Positions 52,870-63,559 of a stretch of 64,000 nt of DNA are shown here, piece after piece. Each line of letters begins with the position of its first letter. Positions within the stretch are counted from its first letter, which is position 1. Source of the stretch: Sanderia malayensis (taxonomy: Eukaryota > Cnidaria > Scyphozoa > Semaeostomeae > Pelagiidae); the NCBI GenBank assembly GCA_013076295.1, contig RQOL01000374.1, positions 5,322,743 through 5,386,742 on the forward strand, in the 5' to 3' direction. Position numbers and translations under genes: made by a program. The notes beneath the pieces are model-generated. The model saw nothing but the letters and a program-made list of their open reading frames with translations. It was not told where the DNA came from and ran no database searches.

Positions 52870-54545
52870 CCTATTGTTCTCTACCTGTTGTCTATCCAGT
52901 CCCTTTCTATTATCTTTGGTGAAACGTGGCATTCTAAACTTAATGATATCCTATTTACGAACCTTAACCTTCCTGGTTTTCATTTGTATATTGGACTGCA
53001 AGACAGTAGTAAAAATGGAGGATGTGGCTTTTTTATCAAAGATGGTCTAAATTTTCATGAAAGGAGGGACTCAAGGCCCGAGTACACCTAGCTATTTTAC
53101 ATTATTTATTCTCCAGATATCCCAAAATAGTCCATCGGGGGAGGGGGAAATCGAATTTATACCTAGTCAAAATAAGCAAAAGAACCTGAGAATATTCGAT
53201 GGCATAGAATCAAAAAGTTTGGATTTTATTCCATCCGATATTCTCAGCATGATTTTGTGTTTCTAACATAAAACTGCAGAGATAAAGAAACCGACTGTCT
53301 GGTGACATACTTCTCCAGTATTTCAGAATTTCCAATACTGAAATTCCAGCTTCTGGTCAATCAACATAAAAGAGACAATGTTCTTATGTTGCAACCACAT
53401 GCCTATCAATGTATGTTCATGGTAATGTATACTTTCCACATTTTTCAAGCGGTTGTCTGAAATCAACCTCACACTCTATACCTTGATGTTCTTTTCTGTA
53501 TTTCCAACCAAATGAACATTAAAATTCTTGCGAAACAAAGGATTCTACAAATGAGGATTGCTTACAACTCATTTAAATGCCCTATATCAATCATGTCCCC
53601 ATATTTGGGCCAAACAGTGCTCAAATGAATGGATTTATTGAGTATAGAATGGAATGTAGAATGGAAAATAGAACACACACATACACGTTGCAATATTTCG
53701 TTGTTTATTCCAGCCAGGTTATTTTAGGAATAAATAATGCAAAATAGCTAGATGTATTCGGGCCTTTAAATAAGTCCTTTAAATCTGAAAAGTGCGAATT
53801 TGAGGCAGAATGGGTGGAAATTGCTAACGCAAAAGACCCAAATGTTCTCTCAGGGGTAATTTATCATCATCCTCGCAGAGACCCTGCGCAATTTATTGAT
53901 TATCTTAATGCCTCTCTGAAAAATTAATAGAAGAAAACAAGTTAATTGTCATCTCCGGAGATTTTAATCTTGATTTACTTGCATACGATAAGCAATCTAT
54001 TGTAGAAGAATTTTTTAACATAACTTTTGCTAACATTTTGCAACCTGTAATTTTACAACAATCCAGATACGCAGATACCAATAAGCCGACCAACCACATG
54101 CCAAACTTTCTCGTACTTGATAAGAAAATAAATAAAAGTAAACGTATATCCCAGTTCAAACGAGACTTTAAGAACTTCAATGAACATGCTTACATTTCAG
54201 ATATTAATTCAACAGATCCTTTGAGCTATGTGTTATCAGACCTAGATGGAAAATTTACATACTTCCAAGATAACATTCTGAAGACTATTAACAAAGCCCC
54301 TTTGACAGAGATCTCAAATAGGCAAGAAAACTCAAAAGGAAACCATGGATTACAAACGAATTTTTAAAATCTCTATAAAAAATAGGTGATACAAACGTTT
54401 TCTGAAGTCACAAGACAAATTTTGGTATCCACACAATAAATATTACAGGGATATGCTAAGTCATTTAATAAGGAAAAGCCAACGAAACTATTTCAACCAA
54501 TATTTCGAAAATTTAAAAAAGAATGCTAAAAAACTTGGAAGGGAA
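52870..54545 (+). pseudogene. LINE ORF2 (endonuclease region), interrupted and 3'-truncated
   Basis: 52,888-53,091 gives GETWHSKLNDILFTNLNLPG and GGCGFFIKDGLNFHERRD. 53,790-54,110 gives FEAEWVEIANAKDPNVLSGV, YHHPRRDPAQFIDYLN and, after a 1-base shift, VISGDFNLDLLAYDKQS and LQPVILQQSRYADTNKPT. These are successive parts of an apurinic-type endonuclease, with the GDFN catalytic block retained. The linker to reverse transcriptase follows (54,260-54,540) and then the text stops at a 308-bp dispersed repeat. About 650 bp at 53,095-53,740 is foreign. Confidence 0.78.
53095..53740. other. Unexplained insertion inside the LINE endonuclease
   Basis: AT-rich segment between the two halves of the endonuclease domain. 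No inverted ends or recognised domain was found. It contains a G-rich patch at 53,138-53,150. Confidence 0.5.
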
Positions 54546-54546
54546 T

Positions 54547-54848
54547 TTCTGCATAACATCATTCTAATACCACTTTATCGAATTTTACTTGTTGTCATTT
54601 TTTGCAAATTCGATAATGGTGGATTCAAAATGGCGGCCATCCTACGTGATATTTGTACCCTAAAGTTGAATTCGAACCCTAAAATACCATGAAATTGTGA
54701 TGCAAAAGAGAAATTTTGAAGTAGGTACTGGCAGCAAAAGGTATAGAAGTTTTATAATGGGCGTGGCATAAGCGTGGCAAAAATAGTTTTCATGGATTAT
54801 TTGCTACAGGCACATATTTCATATTTAAAGTCGAAAAAACTGTGATTC
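54547..54848 (+). repeat. ~308-bp dispersed repeat, copy B
   Basis: Second copy of 41,692-41,999 in the same orientation, starting exactly where the LINE text ends. It may be an insertion into the LINE or the 3' flank of a larger element. Confidence 0.9.
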
Positions 54849-54949
54849 GTAATAACACTGACAAACTGAACAAAAAGCGCAATTGATATATATGTTCACA
54901 ACAATATAGAACAGTTCATGTATTTGGAAGTTATATAATGTCCCTGCAG

Positions 54950-55273
54950 TTATGCTTCATCCGAGTCAATATCTTGATCTATGTTTTGGCAACTCTCAGT
55001 GTCAGCTTCACATTGGCATAGCTCAGTGCATGCTAACGCGTTAAGCCTACAGGAACATCTAGCTGATACGCATTTGCTGGAGGGGTTCTTCTTTGTGGTG
55101 CTACAAGAGCACTTGACTAGCTCTACGACAGCTTCGGGCGCAATGGGTACCTTGGACAACAAAGGCATCAATCCGTCTTCCTCTTTGCCCCACCGTAATG
55201 AAAAAGGATCAGGTAGAATCGGATGCAAAATGAGATCTTGCTCCCATATATAGGACTGTAGATGAGCTCTCAA
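54950..55273 (-). pseudogene. C-terminal CXC (tesmin/TSO1-like) segment
   Basis: Frame FSLRWGKEEDGLMPLLSKVP, then VVELVKCSCSTTKK and CVSARCSCRLNALACTELCQ, ending in acidic residues. The CSC-x(n)-C-x4-CSC-x7-C-x3-CQC spacing is the CXC-type zinc-binding motif, likely DNA-binding. The shared layout (HGW or RWG, then Cys tail) links it to 12,600-12,751, where the tail has been lost. Confidence 0.7.
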
Positions 55274-55285
55274 AACATGTTGCTT

Positions 55286-56680
55286 TCATGCACCGGGTGT
55301 AGGTGGAAGGAGCTCAACTCCTTTGTCTTTGCCAAGTTGTTTAAATGACATCCATCTGACTTCCTCTGGATTTATAGAGCTTGAATCCTTTTTGCGAAAG
55401 AGGCCACTTAAAAATTCTATGCAGCCATGTAGAGCTTCGTCGGATGGCTTATCTCCTACTCCAAGTGCTGAAATTGAAGCTACGGTACTTGAATCTGCTT
55501 TCACAAACGCATCGAGGCAAGCTTTCTTTGATTTTCCATTTATGCGACCAGTAGTATCGCAGCCGGTTAATGCATGCCATTTACACAGTGCTTTAGCTTT
55601 AGCTTCTCCCAGTGCATTGTAAATTGGCAAAAGTGAAATGATCCGACGTCAATCACTGGTGCCCATCACCATCGCAGGACTCCTTCCAAGTAATGGAACT
55701 CGTCTCAGAGCCAGAAGCAATACATCTGTATCTTGACTATAGATATGAACAACAGAGTCATACATTGCTGACTCAGTTGCATGCAGTATCATCAAGGTGT
55801 CAGCCTCTTCCTGTGAACTCACTCCAGGGGAAACTACCTCTTGGCAATTGGACAGTACAGCTTGGTGGGTAGCTGTAATGATACGAGCATTTGCAAGTTT
55901 TATCAAAACTTGTGAGAGAAATAAAATTAGGGAATCTTTAGTTACTGAGCTGGCAAGAAACTGCTTCATTGACTTTATTTTCGTATTATCGTCCACTTTG
56001 TAAACTTTAACAATCGCTTTGGAGCCCCTACGTCTCTCACGAGTTGCATCTTTCATCGAATTCTCAACACTGTAGTTATCAAAGATAACCCGCGTCATAT
56101 CATACCCACGTGCTTTGAAGTCGATCAGTTTGACAATGGCAGCTCCGAGTTCTTTGCAGCTCTCAAAGTTCCTTACTGCAGATATTTCTTGCACCACAGC
56201 CATGCCATCGATTACCAAGCATTTTTTGGGAGACACCTCGTTACCAGTCTCATTTAGTTGATTTGGATTTTGCGGCACCAACTTTTCAAGAAGTGCAATT
56301 GCAACACTCTTTCCCGTTGTTGGTAGTAGAGAGCCATCTGCTTTCATAAGAGTGCGATTCGTCGTTGATAGCCCATAGCAACCAATAACCTCTTCTAGAT
56401 CAACGGCACAAGATGAGCGTGCAATTATTAGCAATCTTGACATTAGATTTGCTGTCACCCTAACTGTAATGATATCTGATTTTGAAGCAAGTTTGATATT
56501 TTTGCTTGCAGAATTCCAGGAAAGGTGTTTCGACTTGCTCATTTTTTGCCAGAGGTTTACGTCTTCGCATATCCTGTCATCCACGAAACTCTGCAGAGCT
56601 GTAGTTCCTCTTTTTTCCATACTCAAAATACTTTCTTCAACATTCTTTGGCACAATCTCTTTACTCATCAATTTGAACAT
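55286..56680 (-). pseudogene. FEN1/XPG-like (PIN-like) nuclease domain
   Basis: The 343-codon frame (56,680-55,649) contains KKCLVIDGMAVVQEISAV (first Asp), TRVIFDNYSVENSMKDATRE, SSQEEADTLMILHATESAMY (Glu/Glu/Asp) and VVHIYSQDTDVLLLAL (Asp-x-Asp). After a stop, 55,630-55,286 gives GEAKAKALCKWHALTGCDTT (final Asp). The order D, EEAD, DTD, GCD mirrors the metal-binding acidic residues of FEN1/XPG nucleases, which cut branched DNA. All are retained in this copy, apart from the frame break. The match to FEN1/XPG is by motif only. Confidence 0.6.
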
Positions 56681-57817
56681 TTACACTTCTTTAGCCTGAA
56701 AAATTTGGCATGGCATTAAAACCTTGTGAAGCTTCTCTATAGCTTTCTCTTCTCTTTCGAGTGCTGGCGTATTTAGGCAATGATGCTGCTGCTTCTTCTT
56801 GTGCCCACTGGATTCAACGGTATTTTCAATTTCACCTGATATCCTCGCCAACTCTGGGGCACATAAGCAGAATTTTAGTAAAATACTGGAGGATTGTGTT
56901 ATGCCATTGACTGCTCCTTGTCCTTTAAGCTTCTTGTTTACATGTTCTTGTGCCTGATCTACTCCCAGCCGAGTGAATGGGACTTGGTTTGATGCACTGA
57001 CGGTGAAATCTCCAGCCATAAACTTATCCCACGTTTGAGGATCATCTGTTTTCAACTGACTCATCCGTGCAATGTATTCTGAGATATTCTGGGCGGAGTC
57101 GTGCCTATTATATGCAAAGAAATACACGCAAAGACTTTCGAAGGAGGCCAAGTGAAAGAGCCAGTCGCCTTGTCTAGTCGCTCTTTAAAATTGCAGCAGC
57201 GATGTAACCTGTCGCATATACTGACGGGCCCACTGAAACACTGGGTTTGCATTATGTACTTGGTCAAAGGACTCAAGTTGCTTGCTCAAGTTTAGTGACT
57301 CTAAAGTTACCATAAGTTTGTGGTGCGCATCCCAAACTCCTTCCTTTGAGAAACATGCATCAGATAACTTTATAACGCCTGATTTGAGGGCATCATGCAC
57401 AGCAGGTCTCTCTTTAAAGAAAGCTTTAATCCAAATCTCGTACAAAACTTGGAGGGTGATTTCATGTGCTTCAAGTGCTCTTCCATAATGGTTTCCATTT
57501 ATTATCTGATTGGTAGTGACAGAACCATATAGGCCTGCTTCTATCCATGCCTCATCGAGTCCACTTCCTTCTATTGTCTTGCCAAGACATCGAAGAGCAC
57601 ATATTGACGTGTGAAAGGCTCCTGGACATAACACCAACTCTTTGTTAATGTGTTGCATGTTTTGCAACTTTAAGGCACGCTTGTAAATATCCATATCAAA
57701 AGTCACAGGAAGCTTTCCGTCATCATTAGAAACCAAATAATTCAATTTGCAAAGCTGATGAAGTGTTGTCTTTAATGTTGGCCATTCGTGCATTGATGAT
57801 AGGAAGAGTGAAGACAT
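56681..57817 (-). pseudogene. Conserved middle domain of the nuclease-like gene
   Basis: Two frames: 57,817-57,185 (CKLNYLVSNDDGKLPVTFDM, LCPGAFHTSICALRCLGKTI, EAWIEAGLYGSVTTNQIING) and 57,151-56,681 (FESLCVYFFAYNRHDSAQNI, TVSASNQVPFTRLGVDQAQE). Text such as FDxxIYxxA, GxFHTxxxxLRCxG, EAGxxG and FAYNRxxYAxxxxxY is highly conserved in the multicopy family. The acidic residues in VTFDM and LGVDQAQE could belong to an RNase-H-like transposase core, but I could not establish that. Confidence 0.55.
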
Positions 57818-58193
57818 GGTGACCTTTTGAAGATTTCAGTGTATCATCGGAGGGCACATTCAGGAGTGCGTTGTACGCTGACCAGATTGGGATTCTCTGT
57901 CCTGAAATTTCTTTTTGACTTGATACGTTCTCTGTTTCAGGTGAAGGGATTTGATTTGAAGAAGTACTTGTTTCATTTACATCAACAGGCCCATGTGATG
58001 AAGCACCGATTCCTGAATCAAACGGGTCAACAATGCTATCAACGTCTAAGACATCCTCAACTGACCTTGCATTTGTTGCACCTCAAGGAGCTTGCATCAA
58101 ATCATTTTGATCCATGTCGTGATAAGAACCATTCATACTTCGTGCGATGAGCCATGCTGTGTCATTTTGCTTAGATTCTTCAAGATACTGGAC

Positions 58194-59582
58194 TCACGAG
58201 CCAAGCTTGAAGCCCTGATAGGAAGGACTGCTGCGTGGCTTCGGGTTTCCAGTTATACTGCAATCTTCTAACTTGATGCAGGTAGTCGGGACATTTGAAA
58301 GACTTGCTGGGGAGAATTCCAATAGATTGACTGGCCTAGCTAAGGGATCTCTATTAGATTTCCGCTGATACACACACATATCAATTGCATGAAAACTGTC
58401 CTTTCCATCTTTAGTGTCGACTTTCTTGTCAACATTATCCCCTGAAGCTCAAATGAACTGACCTTTGACAAGTCCACTTGGAACATCTACGCCATATTCA
58501 TTGATGTTTTGGATCACTATGTTTGCAATTTGGCTGCATACTTGAGTAACACAGGAGTAAGAGATACCAGCACATATCTTGTTGAGGAGATTCAGGGTTT
58601 TCTGGCTTCGAAGATTATGGTACATCCACAGAGACAGTCCAACGGCAAACAGGCTTTCGTATGTTTTCCTGAACATTGACAGAGCGGAATCTGGTGTGGC
58701 ATTGTGGGCCACTTGCCTTGTATTCTTGAATTCTTGCATAATGATTTGAGAAATGATAAGGCAGGAATTATGCAAGGACGTCTGACGTGCCTCTGTTTTT
58801 GCAATATTTGAGCCCTGTAAGAGCCAGCGGATCAAAAGCATGAGCTCCACTGGAACTCAATATTCATTATGCGTCTCCAAAGTGCCACGGAAAAACAATA
58901 GGTTATCTTTTGTTGCGTCAATGATTTTGCTTCGGATTATCTTGGCGCTTTTAAATAGCGTTTTAAGACTCTTTTCAGCATTCCATTCCTCCGTGACGAT
59001 ATCAATTCCATCTCTGCCAATACTTTTGGAATGAAGACGTGCTGGCTTGGAACCCTTTTTCTCGGTGCTGACAATATCAGGGAGGTATCTTTTGATATCT
59101 TCCATCAACACTTTTCCTGACATTGAATAATCAGTAATTTTGTAATCTTCCATCATGTCTCGGTAAAGCTTTTCCGCGTATTTTGACGAAATTAGTTCTC
59201 CCCCTCTGATTCTTTCGTTTAAGTCGTCATAGAATTCCATCTCAGCCACGATCAATCTTGCATCAGTTTCTCCGGCAGCATTTCTTCTCTTTGGAACTTA
59301 TATGTACATTTTCCAGTGTTTCCTTTCACAGCTCTTGTGGTATACGATATCTCTTGCTAGAAAATCATCCTCTGCAATAACATCTGCAAGTTGCAACTTC
59401 CATAAGCGATTTCCACTTTTCTCAACAATCTCTCTGATGGCCTTGGCACTGTTGGTACTTTGACAGGCATGAGTTTGCTCTCCAGTTTTAGATGAATCTT
59501 TTCCTTGGTAAAAGAAGCACTCGATGTATTTAAATACATCTACTGACGACCTCCGTTTCATAGGCGAGGGTTTCAAAGCCAT
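58194..59582 (-). pseudogene. N-terminal and linker region of the nuclease-like gene
   Basis: 59,582-59,298 has ADVIAEDDFLARDIVYHKSC, a Cys/His site. 59,255-58,857 has SSKYAEKLYRDMMEDYKITD, corresponding to the clean frame at 35,913-36,476. 58,850-58,449 has GLSLWMYHNLRSQKTLNLLN and NEYGVDVPSGLVKGQFI, then a TGA. The same frame goes on as ASGDNVDKKVDTKDGKDSFH, AIDMCVYQR. The start is uncertain because the first clean Met (59,582) may not be the true one. Confidence 0.55.
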
Positions 59583-59682
59583 GGATGCTTCTACATTATC
59601 CGAAGGCTCTTGAGACTGGCTTGGTCGTCCTCTACCTTTCTTTGTAACCTCACATTGGTGCTTCTTTTCGTCACGCTGAATT

Positions 59683-59725
59683 GATGTCTTATTGGTTGCT
59701 TCACTGTAGCAACCAATAAGACATC
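59683..59725. repeat. Perfect 17-bp hairpin next to the nuclease-like gene's 5' end
   Basis: GATGTCTTATTGGTTGC, a 9-nt loop, then the exact reverse complement. It sits about 100 bp upstream of the minus-strand gene. It may be an inverted-duplication scar or part of a degraded element end. Confidence 0.85.
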
Positions 59726-59915
59726 ATTGATCAATTTTTATTTCCCCCGTTCAATTCTCTTAGAATAAACATCTTGACTGAATACAGAGTAGCTGAAGTG
59801 ATTCTTCCAACATCATAGCTAGCTTTGAGGCACAAGCACAACAGCTCTAAGCCACAAGTAAAATTGTCACAGGCTATTGTTGTAAATTTAGCAATGATGT
59901 ATTATTTGTTTTTAG

Positions 59916-61456
59916 AGAACAAATAGAAAGAAGTTCTTTGAACGTCGAGCTAAAACAAGGAATAAGTTGAACAAAGACAAAATTATTGCCCTTGATAAAG
60001 ATGTGAGTTTTGTGTTCTGCTTTTAGTTAAACTCTTTCTTGACAATTTCACAATTTTTTTATATATTTTGAACCAAGTTTTCTTACTCTAAGATAGGTGG
60101 TTATTACACTTGTTGCAATTATTAGCATTATTTGGAAATTGGAATTTTTTACCATTTTCTTGTGGCTCAAAGATTGGTTCAAACGAACACGTATGCCAAC
60201 AGTGGCATTGTCATTTTGCACAACAATCGATGGGGGTATCTGTATTAAATACTCTGGTGCTGTGTTATATTGTCATTCTGTCATTCTTATTATCATTTAA
60301 TTTTGAATAATAAAATCTTTGGAAATGTAACATTTATAGTTAAAACCAGCAAGTTGTATTAAACTTTTGTCAATTGTATCACATTTCATCACCATTTGAT
60401 TTCTTAGGACCAAAGCAATTTGAAGATTTTGGTAAAGACAGAGAAATTGCTGCACATTTTCAGGACATAGTCATGAAAAATATGACAAAGGTTTTCACTG
60501 AAGAAAGTTCTGATAAAGCAAGCCATGAAAGTAGAGAAGGCGGTAATGTTATTCTGTACATTTTATATGGTTATGAAATTATTTTAAACTTTAACCAAGA
60601 AGATGGCGCTGAAACATTTCATGGTAGATGATAATGGTAACTCGCATTATTGTTGGATAAAGAATTTGAGCAGACTACTTGCTGGACGTTCTGGACATAA
60701 ACATAATAGAGAAAGGTTTTACTGTCATTTCTGTTTGAGTTCATGCAACACGCAAGAATCTTTAAATAAGCATATTGAGATCTGTAAACAGAATGAAAGT
60801 CAAGCCGTTACATTCCCAGCTTAGAAAGATGCTCAACTATCGTTTAGTAACTTCAAGAAGCAAATGCTCTTACCGTTTATAATATATGCTGATTTTGAGT
60901 GTATGCTTGAGAAGATGGATGATCCCTCGAAGTATCAGAAACGTACACCGATTAGCTATGGACTGTACGTAAAGTCGATTGATGGACGCTTAAATATTGG
61001 ACCAGAAGTTTACACTGGTGAGGATTGTATGTTGAAATTCATGAACAGGATGGATGAGTTGAATGAACACATACGAGAGATATTCAAAGTAATAATACCA
61101 ATGAAAGCACTCACTCAAGAACAACAACAACAACATGATGAAGCAAGACACTGTTTCTGTTGTAAGAAGAAATTTGAGAAGAAGGTTCGAGACCACTGCC
61201 ATATAACTGGTGAGTTTTTTCATTTTCACTTTCCACCATACATCTTATTTCTAGAAATCTAAATGTCTTCTTTTTCATTCACACAGGAGACTATAAATTT
61301 AAAATTTTACAGGGTCCACTTCCATTAACCTTGGTGAAGTCTCCAAGAAACGAAACGTTAAATGAAACTGCGAATATTGATAAACTTGTCAATGTTTGGT
61401 CTGCTTTAATAAACTTATCTACTGGCATTGTGTTTAAAGAAAAAGATATCAAATAA
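59916..61456 (+). CDS. Protein-primed family-B DNA-polymerase-like protein, N-terminal part, multi-exon
   Basis: Exons with GT/AG borders: 59,916-60,002 (RTNRKKFFERRAKTRNKLNK), 60,408-60,542 (GPKQFEDFGKDREIAAHFQD), about 60,600-61,209, and 61,287-61,456. The main exon has NSHYCWIKNLSRLLAGRS, a C2H2 finger (FYCHFCLSSCNTQESLNKH), LPFIIYADFECMLEKMDD (exonuclease motif I, DxE), then a Cys/His cluster CFCCKKKFEKKVRDHCHITG. This order is known upstream of DNA_pol_B_2 domains in virus-like and transposon polymerases of invertebrates. A TAG at 60,822 replaces an expected Glu. No polymerase motifs follow: the last exon (ILQGPLPLTLVKSPRNETLN) is unrecognised and ends in TAA. Probably truncated. Confidence 0.55.
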
Positions 61457-61536
61457 AACTGTTTGAATAAAACACCAAATAACATCTTTGATTTTCAAGC
61501 AAGGTCCGTTCAAGGGATTACTATTACATTGAGTTA

Positions 61537-61716
61537 CTATTTGCCAGGAATCTTCTTTGCCTTTTTGCAGTCTTTGCAATACCAAGCTCCTCTGGGAGGT
61601 TTCTTTAATTTTGGTTTGCCACAATCAAAATGAATCCATTCATACTTGCATGAAGGATTATCACCACCTACCATTGGTCTTGCATCATCATGCGGCTCTT
61701 GACAATAGCAATATAG
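61537..61716 (-). CDS. C-terminal PHD finger
   Basis: CYCQEPHDDARPMVGGDNPS, CKYEWIHFDCGKPKLKKPPR, GAWYCKDCKKAKK. The C4HC3 spacing and W-x(2)-H-x(2)-C match PHD fingers of the ING type that read histone tails. Gly replaces Cys at the third position (MVGGDN for MVGCDN), so zinc binding may be damaged. Confidence 0.75.
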   Translation of the reverse strand, partial: LYCYCQEPHDDARPMVGGDNPSCKYEWIHFDCGKPKLKKPPRGAWYCKDCKKAKKIPGK

Positions 61717-63539
61717 AGAAACTAACACCTTTTACATTCACGTGATCTGGTGATCTCCTTGCATATTACTTGATTGTAGAATTCAACAAATTTTTCTACA
61801 CTTTGATCAAATTTATTATCAAAATTGATCATGTCTGCTTTCAAAAATTTGGGGGCCCATACAACAAAGTGACAAATTTTAATCTTGTACACATACATTT
61901 GCATTTGCACTTGTGTCATGTATCTGTGGCTGCGCTTCAGGGTTTGTGTGTCGTCGAGGCAGAATTTTTTGTCTTCACAGCATTCTTGAACACTTTCTGT
62001 GTTCTTGTGCTTGAAAGGGCATTTAATTTCCACAAGAAATTTTCCATGACAGTCACACTCACCAATCGCATCTGCTGAAGCACCAAGAAAATGGTACCTA
62101 GAGTCCAACTGCAGGCCTGTTTTTGCAAGTTTGACATTCGTGTGGTATGCTTCCAATTTAACTTTATATTCTGTCAAGGCGACTTCTTCATGTTCCTGAC
62201 CCCAAATGACTGAAGGTACATTCAGAGCGGTGGACACACAGCATATTCTTTTTATTACAGTCTCGGAAGGATTAGTAGTGATGTCTGTGTGTAGCACATC
62301 ATGAGCAACAGATGCAGTTATTCTGCCTATTCTTAGCTCCTTCCATGCAAGAGAATGTGCTTGCCCCCTTGTTGTTTTTTCAACAAATCTTTGTCTTCTT
62401 GTGTAAGTTTTAGGGCCAAAATTTGTTCAATATTACCTTCCAACTGAGTACCATCCGATGTATACCAGTCTCTTAATGGTTTTGGCAGTCTAGGCTCAGG
62501 TGGCAAATCACGTCTGAAATGGAAAGTGCTAGACCTTTCCCCAAACAAGCTGAGAGAAAGTGGTTGCTCTTTTGGCTCCATAGCTGAAAGATGATCAAGA
62601 AGACTACTTTTCTCCTCGGGGGATGCATCTGTGAACTGGTGTGCATGCACTTTTTTCAATTCTTTCTTTTTGAAAAACTGAATATTTTTCAAGGACTCTC
62701 CTTCAACTGATTTCACAAAATCGTTATTCCAAGCGCATGGTTGATCAGTGCAGGCAGCTGTGGTGTACCCAAGTCGTACTGCAGCCTCTACTTTAAAAAG
62801 AATTGGCCCAATGTGGGAACATGACTCTCCAAGCCTGAAATTAAAGAACAACGTTTTATTAATTCTTAGTTATACACAGACATTCTTTTAAAGAATATTT
62901 ATGTTACAATTAATGACCAAGGCAACATACCCAGCCATACAGTTACAGTGAGCACAAATAACTGTTCCATCGTTACTAGCTGCCAACCATGGTCTTAATG
63001 GTGGTTCGTTTAATCTTTGTGAATGGTTTACATAGGCTGACATCAGAGTAATATTTTTGTCAGCTTTGTACGTAAAAATTGTATCCACCCATCCTGACTG
63101 GAACTGGTTGTAAGCTTCTAATCCCTTTCTGGATTTTATTTTTTTCCTTGAAAATGCACCTAAAAAGATGGGTCATTATAATTATACTATCATATGATTG
63201 TTATAAAACCTGTAGAATATTTGTGTAGGTATTTGTGTATTATATATTTGTGTATTTCATTAGATTATTTTATTCTATTGTTTTCACTACAGTTTAACAT
63301 AAGACAGGTACTTACTTTAATTGATTTGAATAGCTAAAATATTAAACTTACTTACCAGGTGTATTTATTAAATATTCGTAGATATCAGGATATTCGATGT
63401 TAGGCCAGTCGGTAGGAGCATTCACCCACACGTCTGCCGGCAGTCGGTACGGGCATTCTTTGAGCTTGATTGTTGTAATTTTTTGTAAATAACGACTCTT
63501 AGCTTCTCCATCTAACATATCAAAGTACTCATAGGACAT
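61537..63539 (-). CDS. SWIM finger / YqaJ exonuclease / PHD finger protein, spliced, one frameshift
   Basis: Exon 1 (63,539-63,356) starts MSYEYFDMLDGEAKSRYLQK and ends at CCTG|GTAAGT. Exon 2 (63,159-62,931) gives AFSRKKIKSRKGLEAYNQFQ and ends GCTGG|GTATGT. Exon 3 (from 62,834) continues in frame to GLGESCSHIGPILFKVEAAV. Together they build a SWIM zinc finger, CNCMAGLGESCSH. Exon 3 then runs through a linker to a YqaJ-type (lambda-exonuclease-like) nuclease: FLGASADAIGECDCHGKFLV then EIKCPFKHK (Asp and Glu-x-Lys active-site residues kept) and HRYMTQVQMQMYVY. A PHD finger follows in another frame (CYCQEPHDDARP to WYCKDCKK). The first ATG in the open stretch is at 63,581, but the conserved start is 63,539. 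A 1-base shift near 62,375 lies in an A/G run. Confidence 0.8.
61722..62375 (-). CDS. YqaJ-like nuclease domain
   Basis: From LRIGRITASVAHDVLHTDIT through VIWGQEHEEVALTEYKVKLE, HFLGASADAIGECDCHGKFL, VEIKCPFKHKNTESVQECCE to MQMYVYKIKICHFVVWAPKF. It has the length and order of YqaJ viral-recombinase domains, 5'-3' exonucleases of the PD-(D/E)xK fold. Catalytic Asp (ASADA) and ExK (VEIK) are intact, and Glu of QEHE is also kept. Confidence 0.8.
   Translation of the reverse strand, partial: TTRGQAHSLAWKELRIGRITASVAHDVLHTDITTNPSETVIKRICCVSTALNVPSVIWGQEHEEVALTEYKVKLEAYHTNVKLAKTGLQLDSRYHFLGASADAIGECDCHGKFLVEIKCPFKHKNTESVQECCEDKKFCLDDTQTLKRSHRYMTQVQMQMYVYKIKICHFVVWAPKFLKADMINFDNKFDQSVEKFVEFYNQVICKEITRSRECKRC
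62333..62834 (-). CDS. Exon 3, SWIM half and linker
   Basis: LGESCSHIGPILFKVEAAVR and TDQPCAWNNDFVKSVEGESL follow the SWIM Cys-x-His; the rest is a linker with PPEPRLPKPLRDWYTSDG. The frame runs off at KKQQGG, where the +1 frame continues the true text as RGQAHSLAWKELRIGRITAS. This is the conserved entry to the YqaJ domain. Confidence 0.75.
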
Positions 63540-63559
63540 TTTCGCGAACAAAATAGCAG

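Larger units (their letters stand above)
54950..59582 (-). pseudogene. Nearly full-length nuclease-like/CXC transposon gene (Academ-like, inferred)
   Basis: Seven successive minus-strand frames together spell one protein of about 1,450-1,550 residues. They hold an N-terminal Cys/His region (59,582-59,298), a helical region (59,255-58,857) and a middle region (58,850-57,817) with SGLVKGQFI-stop-ASGDNVD. A large conserved domain follows (57,817-56,681), then a FEN1/XPG-like nuclease domain (56,680-55,286), and last a CXC-type Cys-rich tail (55,273-54,950). The frame breaks (one TGA, a TAG-type end and several shifts) show it is dead. Flanking inverted repeats of the TAGAC type were sought and not found. 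The family is multicopy (10,973-13,060 and 26,120-36,476), which fits a mobile element. Confidence 0.7.
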
